DNA of 64,000 nt from CAVWQV01 sp963757115. GTDB taxonomy: Bacteria; Pseudomonadota; Alphaproteobacteria; Acetobacterales; Acetobacteraceae. The stretch spans positions 62,001 through 126,000 of the forward strand of contig CAVWQV010000006.1 of NCBI GenBank assembly GCA_963757115.1. The letters are read 5' to 3'. Positions 47,331-55,167 of the stretch are shown here, piece after piece; position 1 is the stretch's first letter, and each line of letters starts with the position of its first letter. Under the pieces are notes generated by a model. It did not search any database and had not been told where the DNA came from. It worked only from the letters and a program-made list of their open reading frames with translations. A program made the translations under genes and the position numbers.

Positions 47331-48149
47331 TGCGGGCATCGGTGCTCGGCGTGGGCGTCTGGGGTCCGGGCCTACGCGGGTGGGAAGCGAGCCGGCCGGT
47401 GTTGGCCGGCGCCGAGCCTTCCGACATGCAGGAATGGGTTCCCCAACCATCCCCGCTTCTGTCGGCCACCGAACGTCGCCGGACAGGCCCCGCCGCGCGG
47501 CTCGCGTTGCATGTCGCCCGCGAAGCTTGCGAGATGTCGGGCCTGCAACCCGGGGAGCTTGGTGCCGTATTTGGCACCGCCAACGGGGACGGGGCGGTGG
47601 TGCACGCCATCCTAGAAGTCACTGGCGAGTAGCGAGGGGTACGTCTCGCCTACACAGTTTCATAACTCTGTACATAACGCGGCGGCGGGATACTGGACCA
47701 TCGGCGGCGGATCGCGCCAGCCCGCGAGCGCTATCGGATGCCACGACGCCACGGCCGGGATGGCCTTGCTGAGCGTGGTTGCCGAGGTGGCTGTCGATGA
47801 CGTTCCGGTGCTGCTCTGCGTCTACGACGTGCCCTTGCCGGAACCGTTGCAGTCAAAGCGCCCAGCACAGTGCGGCTTCGGGGCGGCACTGGTGCTCGCG
47901 CCGACAGGGGCCAGACACGCCGTCGCCGAACTCGAAGTAGAGTACACTTCGTTTTCTGCTCCTCCCTCAGATGAAGCGGCGGAGCCGTGGCTAGCCGCCC
48001 TGGCTCGCGCCAACCCGGCGGCGCGTTTGCTGCCATTGCTGCAAGCCCTGGCTTGTGGTGATCCGAAAACCGTCCGGATGCCACTTCTTGATGGCTGCCT
48101 CGAGATTACTGTCGGCCCATGCTCGACCACCGGCGCATCGCCGCGCTGA
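47330..48149 (+). CDS. beta-ketoacyl synthase chain-length-factor-like protein (ApeC-like), one frameshift
   Basis: A ketosynthase-like protein of about 270 residues of the Ketoacyl-synt_2 group. The N-part reads MRASVLGVGVWGPGLRGWEA and GAVFGTANGDGAVVHAILEV. After one extra base near 47631 it continues TQFHNSVHNAAAGYWTIGGG, SRQPASAIGCHDATAGMALL and VPVLLCVYDVPLPEPL. No complete Cys-His-His triad is present, as in other chain-length-factor-like partners of aryl-polyene ketosynthases. It overlaps the ketosynthase stop by one base and the dehydratase start by about 30 bp. Confidence 0.87.
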
Positions 48150-48547
48150 TCCCGCACGGCGGGTCAATGTGCCTGCTCGATGCCGCGCTGTCCTGGGACG
48201 AGCGCCGGATCGCTTGCCGCTCGCGCTCGCATCTCGACGCGACAAATCCCCTGCGTCGAGAGGGCCGGCTTGCCGCCATCTGCGGGGTCGAATACGGCTT
48301 GCAGGCTGCGGCTCTGCATGGGGCATTGCGTGATGGTTCCGGGCGTGAACCCGGCTACCTTGCCGCGCTGCGTGACGTCGTGTTGGCGGTCGATCGCTTG
48401 GACGATCCCGCGTTCGGCACCCTTGCCGTTTCCGCCCACTTGCAGTTCGAGGACACTGCGGGCGTGATCTACCGGTTTTGCATAGCCGCTGAAAGCGGCG
48501 GGCGGCTGGTCGAGGGCCGCGGCACCATCGCGATTAGGGACCGGTGA
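48119..48547 (+). CDS. hot-dog dehydratase-like protein (ApeP type)
   Basis: A 142-residue single hot-dog protein. The N-terminal ALIPHGGSMCLLDAALSWDE is the typical ApeP opening (IPHxGxMxLLD), and EYGLQAAALHGALR corresponds to the central helix with a possible catalytic residue. It is the second dehydratase-like component, matching the ApeI/ApeP pair of aryl-polyene systems. It overlaps the chain-length-factor gene at its start and the convergent glycosyltransferase at its end. No ketoreductase gene follows, unlike in many such clusters. Confidence 0.85.
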   Translation: MLDHRRIAALIPHGGSMCLLDAALSWDERRIACRSRSHLDATNPLRREGRLAAICGVEYGLQAAALHGALRDGSGREPGYLAALRDVVLAVDRLDDPAFGTLAVSAHLQFEDTAGVIYRFCIAAESGGRLVEGRGTIAIRDR

Positions 48548-49409
48548 ACCGCCGCCCGTCGACTGCTACGATCGCAGGGCCGCTCCGATCAATCCCGCTT
48601 GTTATGTCGCCCGCGCGGGGTGCGCGCACGCGAGGCAGCGTCAATGAGCGCCACAGTCCAGCCGGGTCCATGCCTCGGCGAAACAGCTTGCCCCCGACCA
48701 TCAGAACGATCCGCGTGATGTCCGCCACCGGCCTGAAGTGGCTCCGACGGCACAGGGCAGTACCATAGATGGTTGGGATGTCGATAGAACCGGTGCGGAA
48801 GCCGAGGCGCGCTGCCTCGATCAGCACCTCGCTTTCGAACGCGAAACCGGACCCGAGCGGCGGGCGGCCCAGAAGGGCGCGGATGAGCGTCGCGGGGTAG
48901 AGACGGAAGCCGGACTGACTGTCGTCGATTGGATGGCCCGACGCCCAAGAGACCCAGAAATCGGCCACGCGGTTGGCGATCCGCCGCGCACGTGGCGCTC
49001 TCTCGGCGGTCGCGCGACGCGAGCCGATCACGATGCGATCGGGCCAGGACCGGGCGGCGGCGAGCATCCGTGCCAGATCTTCCGGCCGGTGCTGCCCGTC
49101 GCCGTCGAGGGTCGCCACATGAGCGGCACCACGCGCGACGGCCGCCGCCAAGCCGCTCTGCAAGCTTGCACCCTTGCCGAGATTGGTCCGGTGGCGCAGC
49201 ACGCGCGCGCCGGCTGCGGCGGCGATCGATGCGGTTGCGTCCGTGCATCCGTCATCCACCACGATCGTCTCGGCGACGAAGGACAAATTTTGGCAGGCAG
49301 CGACAAGCCATCCGATAGTCCCAGCCTCGTTCAGCGCTGGTATGACCACCGCGAGCCGGTCGGCTTCTTGGGTCTTCTCATGCACCAGGCTCTCATGGCA
49401 TGCCGTCAC
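48534..49409 (-). CDS. family 2 glycosyltransferase (dolichyl-phosphate-mannose-synthase-like)
   Basis: A 291-residue GT-A glycosyltransferase without obvious membrane segments. Motifs are LAVVIPALNEAGTIGWLV, VVDDGCTDATASIAAAAG, the DxD metal site in ATLDGDGQHRPEDLARML, and DSQSGFRLYPATLIRALLG. Such enzymes transfer a sugar to a lipid phosphate or aglycone. In the minus orientation it interrupts the plus-strand cluster and is divergent from the halogenase-like flavoprotein, 32 bp away. Glycosyltransferases of this kind occur in aryl-polyene clusters. Confidence 0.88.
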   Translation of the reverse strand: MTACHESLVHEKTQEADRLAVVIPALNEAGTIGWLVAACQNLSFVAETIVVDDGCTDATASIAAAAGARVLRHRTNLGKGASLQSGLAAAVARGAAHVATLDGDGQHRPEDLARMLAAARSWPDRIVIGSRRATAERAPRARRIANRVADFWVSWASGHPIDDSQSGFRLYPATLIRALLGRPPLGSGFAFESEVLIEAARLGFRTGSIDIPTIYGTALCRRSHFRPVADITRIVLMVGGKLFRRGMDPAGLWRSLTLPRVRAPRAGDITSGIDRSGPAIVAVDGRRFTGP

Positions 49410-49441
49410 CGACGCTCAAACCGCCTTCTGAGGGAGGATCC

Positions 49442-50692
49442 TTGCCCGATCGACCCGGCCAGCCTGTTGCGGATGTCCAGGTTGCCGAGCCGTGCGACGT
49501 GCTGGTCATCGGCGGTGGTCCGGCCGGCTCCACGGCTGCGGCCCTGCTCGCGGCCGGTGGCCGGGACGTGGTCCTCCTGGAAAAGGATGTGCATCCGAGG
49601 TTCCGTATCGGCGAGTCGCTGCTGCCGCTCAACCTGCCGATCTTCGACCGGCTGGGAGTGCGCGAGGCGGTCGCGACGATCGGCGTGTTCAAACCCGGAG
49701 CGGAGTTCGTGTCGGACAAGACCGGCCGCAGCGTCACGTTCCGTTTCGCCGAGGCGATCGATAAGCGCTACACCCATAGCTACCAGGTGGAGCGCGCGTC
49801 GTTCGACAAAGTTTTATTCGACAACGCTTGCGAGAGCGGGGCACGAGCGGAACAGGGTACTCGTGTGATCGAGGTAGCGCTCGGCCGTGAAGCGCGCTCG
49901 CGCGTTACGGCCGCTCGGGCGGACGGGTCCGTTGCCACGTTCGCGCCACGCTTCGTGTTGGATGCTTCCGGCCGGGACACGTTTCTGGCCGGTCGCCTCA
50001 ACCTGCTTGCGACCGACAAAAACAACAACACGGCCGCGGTGTTCGCCCACTTTCATGGCGTCGAGTGCCGCAGCGGCGACAGCGCGGGCTGCATCAGCGT
50101 CCATCTCGCCGATGACGGCTGGTTCTGGATGATCCCGTTGCCGGACGATGTGATGAGCGTGGGGTTCGTGGGCACGCAGCAGGCGTTCAAGGCGCGCACG
50201 GGCAACGTCCATGATTTCCTGTTCGAACGTATCGAGCGCAGCGCCAGCGTGGCGGCGAGGATGCGAGACGCCACGCTTTGCTCGGAGGTGAGAACGGCGG
50301 CCAACTACTCCTATCGGGCGCGCGCCGCCTGGGGTGAGGGCTACATGTCCGTGGGCGATGCGTTCGGCTTCGTTGATCCGGTGTTTTCGAGCGGAGTGCT
50401 GCTAGCGATGCGCGGGGCCGAAATGGGCGCCGAAGTGGCGGCGGCCTGGCTCGAGGATCCGGCGCACGGCCGGGCGCTCGCCCGGCGGGCCGAGCGAACG
50501 ATGCGAGACGCGATGGATCGGTTTGGCTGGCTGATTTACCGTATCAACGAACCGGTGATGCGCAACCTGCTGATGGCGCCGCGCAACACTCTACGGATGC
50601 GCGACGGGGTGGTGTCGATTCTCGCCGGCAATATCCGCCAAGGGCGGGCACCAGACGTGCCGCTGCTCGCGTTCAAACGGTTTATCACGTGA
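49442..50692 (+). CDS. FAD-dependent oxidoreductase of the tryptophan-halogenase-like group
   Basis: A flavoprotein of about 416 residues. The dinucleotide fold is DVLVIGGGPAGSTAAALLAA, followed by FRIGESLLPLNLPIFDRLG, as in flavin-dependent halogenases. The halogenase hallmark WxWxIP is present (DDGWFWMIPLPDD). A second FAD motif is GEGYMSVGDAFGFVDPVFSS. Halogenase-like flavoproteins are known in xanthomonadin/flexirubin-type clusters, but some members only hydroxylate or oxidise. The start is a TTG at 49442 with GGGAGG upstream; an ATG at 49400 lacks a ribosome site and overlaps the glycosyltransferase. Confidence 0.85.
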   Translation: MPDRPGQPVADVQVAEPCDVLVIGGGPAGSTAAALLAAGGRDVVLLEKDVHPRFRIGESLLPLNLPIFDRLGVREAVATIGVFKPGAEFVSDKTGRSVTFRFAEAIDKRYTHSYQVERASFDKVLFDNACESGARAEQGTRVIEVALGREARSRVTAARADGSVATFAPRFVLDASGRDTFLAGRLNLLATDKNNNTAAVFAHFHGVECRSGDSAGCISVHLADDGWFWMIPLPDDVMSVGFVGTQQAFKARTGNVHDFLFERIERSASVAARMRDATLCSEVRTAANYSYRARAAWGEGYMSVGDAFGFVDPVFSSGVLLAMRGAEMGAEVAAAWLEDPAHGRALARRAERTMRDAMDRFGWLIYRINEPVMRNLLMAPRNTLRMRDGVVSILAGNIRQGRAPDVPLLAFKRFIT

Positions 50693-50741
50693 TGTCCTTC
50701 GCATCGCGGGTGGCGGCGCGCGGAGGAGCGACGCAGCCTAG

Positions 50742-51431
50742 TTGATCGGCGCCCGCGTGGGACGTTCGCCGTGCCCGGTGTTTGCTCGCGTCGCCCGGCG
50801 CTACGCCTCGTGCGGCCGTTTCGCGCGTGGCTACATCGCCGGCAAGCTGCGGGGTGACCCGATCCATCGCGACGTGCTCGCCCTGGCGAAGCGGGAAGCG
50901 TTCGGCAACGTGCTGGACGTCGGCGGCGGGCGCGGCCAGCTCGGCATCGCCCTGCTCGAAGCCGGGCTGGCGCGTTCGGTGCTCGCACTCGATCGGTCAG
51001 AAGCGCATCTGGCCCAGGCTCGCCGGGCCGGGGCGGGCCTGGCCTTTGCCGCCGGCGTGCAGGATTTTGCCCGCTTTCAGCAGCTTCCCGCGGCCGACAC
51101 CGTGCTGCTGATCGACGTGCTCTATCAACTCGATCCGGCAACGCAAGATGCATTGCTCGCCGCCGTTGCCGGCGCGGCCAGGCGCATCGTGCTGATACGC
51201 GCACTCGATCCAGCGCGCGGGCTGCGCAGCGCGCTAACGCTCGGATACGAGCATGTCGCGCGTTTTACAGCGCCCCATTCCGGCCCCCGCGTGCGGGCCA
51301 TGCCGTTGTCGCGCATCGTCGCCGGGCTGCACGACGCAGGGTTCACCGTCGCCGTCGCACCCTGCTGGCGCGGCACGCCGTTCGCCAACGTGTTGCTGAC
51401 CGCGCGGCGGCGGGATCAGCTCGCGTTCTGA
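50742..51431 (+). CDS. class I SAM-dependent methyltransferase of the cluster
   Basis: A 229-residue methyltransferase with motif I VLDVGGGRGQLGIALLEAGL and the downstream acidic/aromatic segment TVLLIDVLYQLDPATQDALL. The start is taken as a TTG at 50742; no good ribosome site is seen. It follows the halogenase-like gene by 49 bp and overlaps the convergent MlaC-like gene by 16 bp. In aryl-polyene pathways an aryl-ring O- or C-methyltransferase is common; the acceptor here is unknown. Confidence 0.8.
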   Translation: MIGARVGRSPCPVFARVARRYASCGRFARGYIAGKLRGDPIHRDVLALAKREAFGNVLDVGGGRGQLGIALLEAGLARSVLALDRSEAHLAQARRAGAGLAFAAGVQDFARFQQLPAADTVLLIDVLYQLDPATQDALLAAVAGAARRIVLIRALDPARGLRSALTLGYEHVARFTAPHSGPRVRAMPLSRIVAGLHDAGFTVAVAPCWRGTPFANVLLTARRRDQLAF

Positions 51432-52030
51432 GCCTCCTGTCGCTGAAGTGCGCCGATCAGGGCGTCCACGTCGTCCCCATGCTGGCTCAGGAAGGCGTTG
51501 TAGTCGCTACGCACGGTCAGCCTGAGGCTAGTGCCCTCGGCGATCACATCAACGATGCGTGGATCGCCTTCGCCGGTCCGCACTAGCCACACAACCTTTG
51601 CCGGAGGATTGTTGGTGCGCTCCACCACGGTCGGTACATGCACACCGTCCTCGCGCGCATCGGGCTGGCCCACGATCACGTGGACCTCGGTGTGCTGGTA
51701 GTCGCCCATGCGAGAGACAACGTTGGTCAGCAGCACGGAGTGAAAGAGCCGCACGTACTGCGCTCGCTGTGACTGCGTCGCCTTGACCCAGTAGCGGCCC
51801 AGGCAGAAGCGCGCGACGGCGTCAACATCGACCACCCGATCGATGAACGGCTGCAATTTCCGGCGCTTCTCCTCGATCGATCGTGCACCTCCCACCAGAG
51901 TGGCCATCTCGGCGCCCGCCTGCCGGATGAAGGTGGCGGCCCGGTCGGCCTCCGACTGGGCCCAAGCGCCGTGCTGTGCGAAAAGCGCGAGGCCCGCGGC
52001 CTGGAGCAGGGTTCGTCGGTGTGCTTTCAT
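51416..52030 (-). CDS. MlaC/Ttg2-like periplasmic phospholipid-binding protein
   Basis: A 204-residue exported protein of the MlaC family. A basic signal peptide (MKAHRRTLLQAAGLALFAQH, with a Tat-like RR) is followed by FIRQAGAEMATLVGGARSIE, VDAVARFCLGRYWVKATQSQ and FHSVLLTNVVSRMGDY. MlaC ferries phospholipids between membranes in the Mla ABC system; no mlaDEF genes are nearby, so it may carry the cluster's lipid product instead. The ATG at 52030 has AAGGAG upstream. It is divergent from a lipoprotein gene by 34 bp. Confidence 0.9.
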   Translation of the reverse strand: MKAHRRTLLQAAGLALFAQHGAWAQSEADRAATFIRQAGAEMATLVGGARSIEEKRRKLQPFIDRVVDVDAVARFCLGRYWVKATQSQRAQYVRLFHSVLLTNVVSRMGDYQHTEVHVIVGQPDAREDGVHVPTVVERTNNPPAKVVWLVRTGEGDPRIVDVIAEGTSLRLTVRSDYNAFLSQHGDDVDALIGALQRQEAQNAS

Positions 52031-52064
52031 TGGACTCCTTGGGTTTATCAGGAAGGCAGGGCAT

Positions 52065-52445
52065 ATGCGCGCAATCATCGCTCGCATCGGAGTGCTCGGG
52101 CTGGCTGTCGCGGCTTGCGAGACCAATCCTAGCGGGCCGCCTGGGCCAATCGAACAGAACGGCTTCCTCGTTTACGGCAACGGCGCCCCATCAAAGATCG
52201 CCTGCGACCAACGTCCCGTGCAGCTCAACGGCAATCACTCCGATAAACGGTTGATTGGACCGTGCCGGTTCGTGCGGGTGGCAGGCGCACACAACGACAT
52301 CTCGATCGACGTTGCGCCAGGCGGCCGCATCGACATAACCGGCGCACACAACGATGTCACTTGGTTCCAGAGCCTTCCCGGGCCGCCGCCAACGCTCATG
52401 GATCACGGCGCGAGCAACACCTTCCATCAGGGTCGCCCCGGCTGA
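52065..52445 (+). CDS. DUF3060-type lipoprotein
   Basis: A 126-residue predicted lipoprotein. The signal ends in a lipobox-like AVAAC with Cys near residue 18. The mature part holds repeat-like beta strands, PVQLNGNHSDKRLIGPCRFV, RVAGAHNDISIDVAPGGRID, ITGAHNDVTWFQSLPGPPP, matching the DUF3060 pattern (N-H/N-D turns). Function unknown; an envelope location is likely. AGGAAGG precedes the ATG. It overlaps the end of the convergent deacetylase by 19 bp. Confidence 0.75.
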   Translation: MRAIIARIGVLGLAVAACETNPSGPPGPIEQNGFLVYGNGAPSKIACDQRPVQLNGNHSDKRLIGPCRFVRVAGAHNDISIDVAPGGRIDITGAHNDVTWFQSLPGPPPTLMDHGASNTFHQGRPG

Positions 52446-53311
52446 ACCGTGCATTCTCCCGCCAACGCCGTCGGCAGCGAGGCGGCGCGTAGTCCCCGAG
52501 CTTTGATCGCGGCCAGCAGGTCGGGCAGGACCGCGAGCACGACCGGCTGATCGTCGCGGGTCCGCGCGCAACTGCCATCGTGTAGCAGCAGGATGTCCCC
52601 TGCGGTTAGCCCGGTGGTCAGGCGGCGAAGGACACGGCCGGGATCGCGGCACACCGTGTCGTGCCCGCGCCGGGTCCAGGTGACGTAGCGCAGCCCGAAG
52701 CGGGCGAGCACGGGATCGAGCAACGGGCTACGCAGCCCGGCCGGCGCTCGGAAAAAACGCGGGCTGCGTCCGGTCGCACCGGCAAGCGAGGCCTGCGCGC
52801 GCTCGATCTCACGGCGCATCCCGGTGATACCGAACGCGGCGAAACCGAGCGGATGGCGGTAGGTATGGTTCTCTACGCTGTGACCGCGGCGGACGATGTC
52901 GTGCAGTATCTCCGGGTGCTCGTGCGCCCGACTGCCGATGCAGAAGAAGCTGGCCGTCGCGCCATGCCGGTCGAGAATGTCGAGCACGGATGGCGTTACG
53001 ACCGGATCGGGCCCGTCATCGAAGCACAGGACCGCGAAATCGTGGCGGTACAATGCCGGCAGCCGGACCAGGTTTGGGCCGAGTAACCGGTTTCGCGGCA
53101 ACATGCCCAGGATCCCGAGCAGGACGTGGTTGGCGGCGGCCAACCCGAGCCACCGCAACCAGAAGTCTGGAAAAACCAGCGTCGCCACAACCAAAAGAAG
53201 GTGTAACACAATCGATGCGCGGATCGTAATGGTTGGCGTCCACGCCCTGACGGCGCTGCGGGCCTGCCCCGGCTTCCGGCCATTTCCCAGCTGGTATTGG
53301 GAGGTTAGCAT
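52427..53311 (-). CDS. membrane-anchored polysaccharide deacetylase (NodB homology)
   Basis: A 294-residue protein. Two N-terminal hydrophobic segments (IRASIVLHLLLVVATLVFPD and LGLAAANHVLLGILGMLP) anchor it. The NodB domain contains the catalytic/metal Asp-Asp in VLCFDDGPDPVVTPSVLDIL, the metal His pair in SVENHTYRHPLGF, and RFFRAPAGLRSPLL. It would remove acetyl groups from sugars of a glycan or glycolipid. The ATG at 53311 has GAGAAGG upstream; longer frames are not conserved-looking. It is divergent from the type III PKS by 94 bp. Confidence 0.9.
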   Translation of the reverse strand: MLTSQYQLGNGRKPGQARSAVRAWTPTITIRASIVLHLLLVVATLVFPDFWLRWLGLAAANHVLLGILGMLPRNRLLGPNLVRLPALYRHDFAVLCFDDGPDPVVTPSVLDILDRHGATASFFCIGSRAHEHPEILHDIVRRGHSVENHTYRHPLGFAAFGITGMRREIERAQASLAGATGRSPRFFRAPAGLRSPLLDPVLARFGLRYVTWTRRGHDTVCRDPGRVLRRLTTGLTAGDILLLHDGSCARTRDDQPVVLAVLPDLLAAIKARGLRAASLPTALAGECTVQPGRP

Positions 53312-53405
53312 CGACAACCTTCTCGCCGGGTTCACATAGAACGGTTGACGTCGACTGCCAGTCCGGCTTGTTGCACCGTTCCTAGCCTCAGTGGAGAGCA
53401 GCTGT

Positions 53406-54472
53406 ATGGGCCGTGCCTTCCTGAACCGGATCGGCACGGCCGTTCCTGCCCACGATATACACGCTGAGTTCGTCGATTTCGCCCTTACCGCGCTTCCCGA
53501 CGAACGAAGCCGCGCGCTGTTCGGGCGTATGAACGCATTGGCGGAGATCGAGCATCGCTACTCGTTTCTCGAACCCGGTCCCAAGCCGCGCGACGTCTTT
53601 CTTGACGCCGGGAAGTTTTACAAGCGAGGCCGATTCCCCAGCACGCATGCGCGCATGGCGCGCTATGAGGAATGGGCGCTCAGCTTGGCGCTTCGGGCCG
53701 TGGAGCGGCTCGGGATCGAGCAGGACCGAAGCACCATCACGCACCTGATCGTGGCCTCCTGTACGGGCTTCTCGGCGCCTGGTCTCGACCTGCAGCTTGC
53801 CGCGGCACTCGGGCTGCCGAGCTCGGTGGAGCGCACCATCATAGGCTTCATGGGCTGTTTCGCGGCGGTCAATGCGCTCAAGCAGGCGCGTCACATCGTC
53901 CGGTCAGAGCCGCATGCAAAAGTGCTGGTCGTCAACGTTGAGTTGAGCAGCCTCCACTTGCAGGAGCAGTGGGAAATTGACCGTATGTTGATGTTCCTAT
54001 TGTTCGCCGATGGCTGCGGCGCCTGCCTCGTATCGGCCGATCCGGGGGACTCGAGCTCGGGCCCTTCGCCGCGACCGTGCTGCCCCGTTCCGCCGACCTC
54101 ATCACGTGGCATATCGGCGACCAAGGCTTTGAGATGCGTCTTTCGGGACAGGTGCCGGGGCGCATCCGGCGCTGGCTGCTCGAACATGGGCGCGACGCGC
54201 TCGGCGCGTCCGACCCGGACGCCATCCCGTTCTGGGCGGTTCACGCCGGGGGGCGTTCGGTGCTCGATTCCGTGCAGCACGGCCTCGGCCTCGCCCTCGA
54301 TGCCTTGCGCTTCTCGCGCGAGGTGTTGCGGGATTTCGGCAACATGTCTTCGGCCACGCTGATTTTCGTGCTGGAGCGCATCCTGCGCGAGCCGGGCGGG
54401 TCGGGAGACGGAATGGCCATGGCGTTCGGACCGGGCCTGTCGGTGGAAACGTTCCGGTTCCATCGCGCATGA
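53406..54472 (+). CDS. type III polyketide synthase (chalcone/stilbene-synthase family), one frameshift
   Basis: A homodimeric-type ketosynthase of about 355 residues. The Cys-His-Asn triad is complete: Cys in IIGFMGCFAAVNALKQAR, His in FWAVHAGGRSVLDSVQ and Asn in FGNMSSATLIFVLERIL. SCTGFSAPGLD is also typical. Such enzymes extend an acyl-CoA with malonyl-CoA and cyclise to resorcinols, pyrones or phloroglucinols. A one-base slip near 54051 separates the two parts; the second frame resumes with LELGPFAATVLPRSADLITW. The ATG at 53406 has GGAGAG upstream. The stop overlaps the methyltransferase ATG by ATGA. Confidence 0.92.
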
Positions 54473-55167
54473 ACTTCGCACACCGGAGTTCGACGCCGGA
54501 GCGGATGGATACCGATTGCACGGGTTACGAGGATTATCGGCGCTGCCTTCGCGATCTTTCGCGGGTAAACCGGATGACCCTTACTGCGCGCCCGACCCTG
54601 AAATGGCTCGCGCAACAGGGCTTGCGCAAGGGCGAGCATTTCTCCCTGCTCGACGTAGCCTTCGGCTATGGCGATATCCTGCGGGCGATCCGGCGCTGGA
54701 GCAATCGGCGCGAGTTGGATGCCGAACTAGTGGGCGTCGACCTGAACCCGTGGGCGGCGCGCGCAGCCGGCGAGGCCACACCGGAAGCGGACCGCATTAC
54801 CTACGTCACCGGCGACGTTTTCGACTACCGCCCGGAGCGGCCCATCGACTTCATCGTGAGCGCGCAATTCGCTCATCACCTCACCGATGCCGAACTGCTG
54901 CGGTTCATTCAATGGTTGGAAAGCACCGCGGTGCGCGGCTGGCTCATCAGCGACATCGAACGCAGCCGGCTCGCATATTACGGGTTTGGCGCGCTCGCGA
55001 CCGTCGCCCGCTGGCATCACTTCGTCCGCAGCGACGGGCTGATCTCAATTACGCGCAGCTTTCGCAGGAGCGAGCTCGCGGCGCATCTGGCGCAAGCGGG
55101 GCTGGCCGGCGACGCGGTCGTGCGACGCCACTTGCCGTCGAGGCAGACCGTGGAGCGCAGTCACTGA
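54469..55167 (+). CDS. class I SAM-dependent methyltransferase coupled to type III PKS
   Basis: A 232-residue methyltransferase. Motif I is FSLLDVAFGYGDILRAIRRW, the ribose-binding acidic residue is in LVGVDLNPWAARAAG, and FIVSAQFAHHLTDAELLRFI follows. It overlaps the PKS stop by ATGA, so it most likely modifies the PKS product. The order PKS-methyltransferase-flavoprotein parallels the Streptomyces griseus phenolic-lipid operon srsABC, although SrsB is a different methyltransferase family. Product unknown. Confidence 0.88.
   Translation: MNFAHRSSTPERMDTDCTGYEDYRRCLRDLSRVNRMTLTARPTLKWLAQQGLRKGEHFSLLDVAFGYGDILRAIRRWSNRRELDAELVGVDLNPWAARAAGEATPEADRITYVTGDVFDYRPERPIDFIVSAQFAHHLTDAELLRFIQWLESTAVRGWLISDIERSRLAYYGFGALATVARWHHFVRSDGLISITRSFRRSELAAHLAQAGLAGDAVVRRHLPSRQTVERSH

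Noticed and set aside
46153..47772. Ketosynthase apparently extended by about 140 Arg/Pro-rich residues
   Set aside because: A missing base near 47286 moves the normal ketosynthase ending out of frame; the tail is out-of-frame reading of the next gene.
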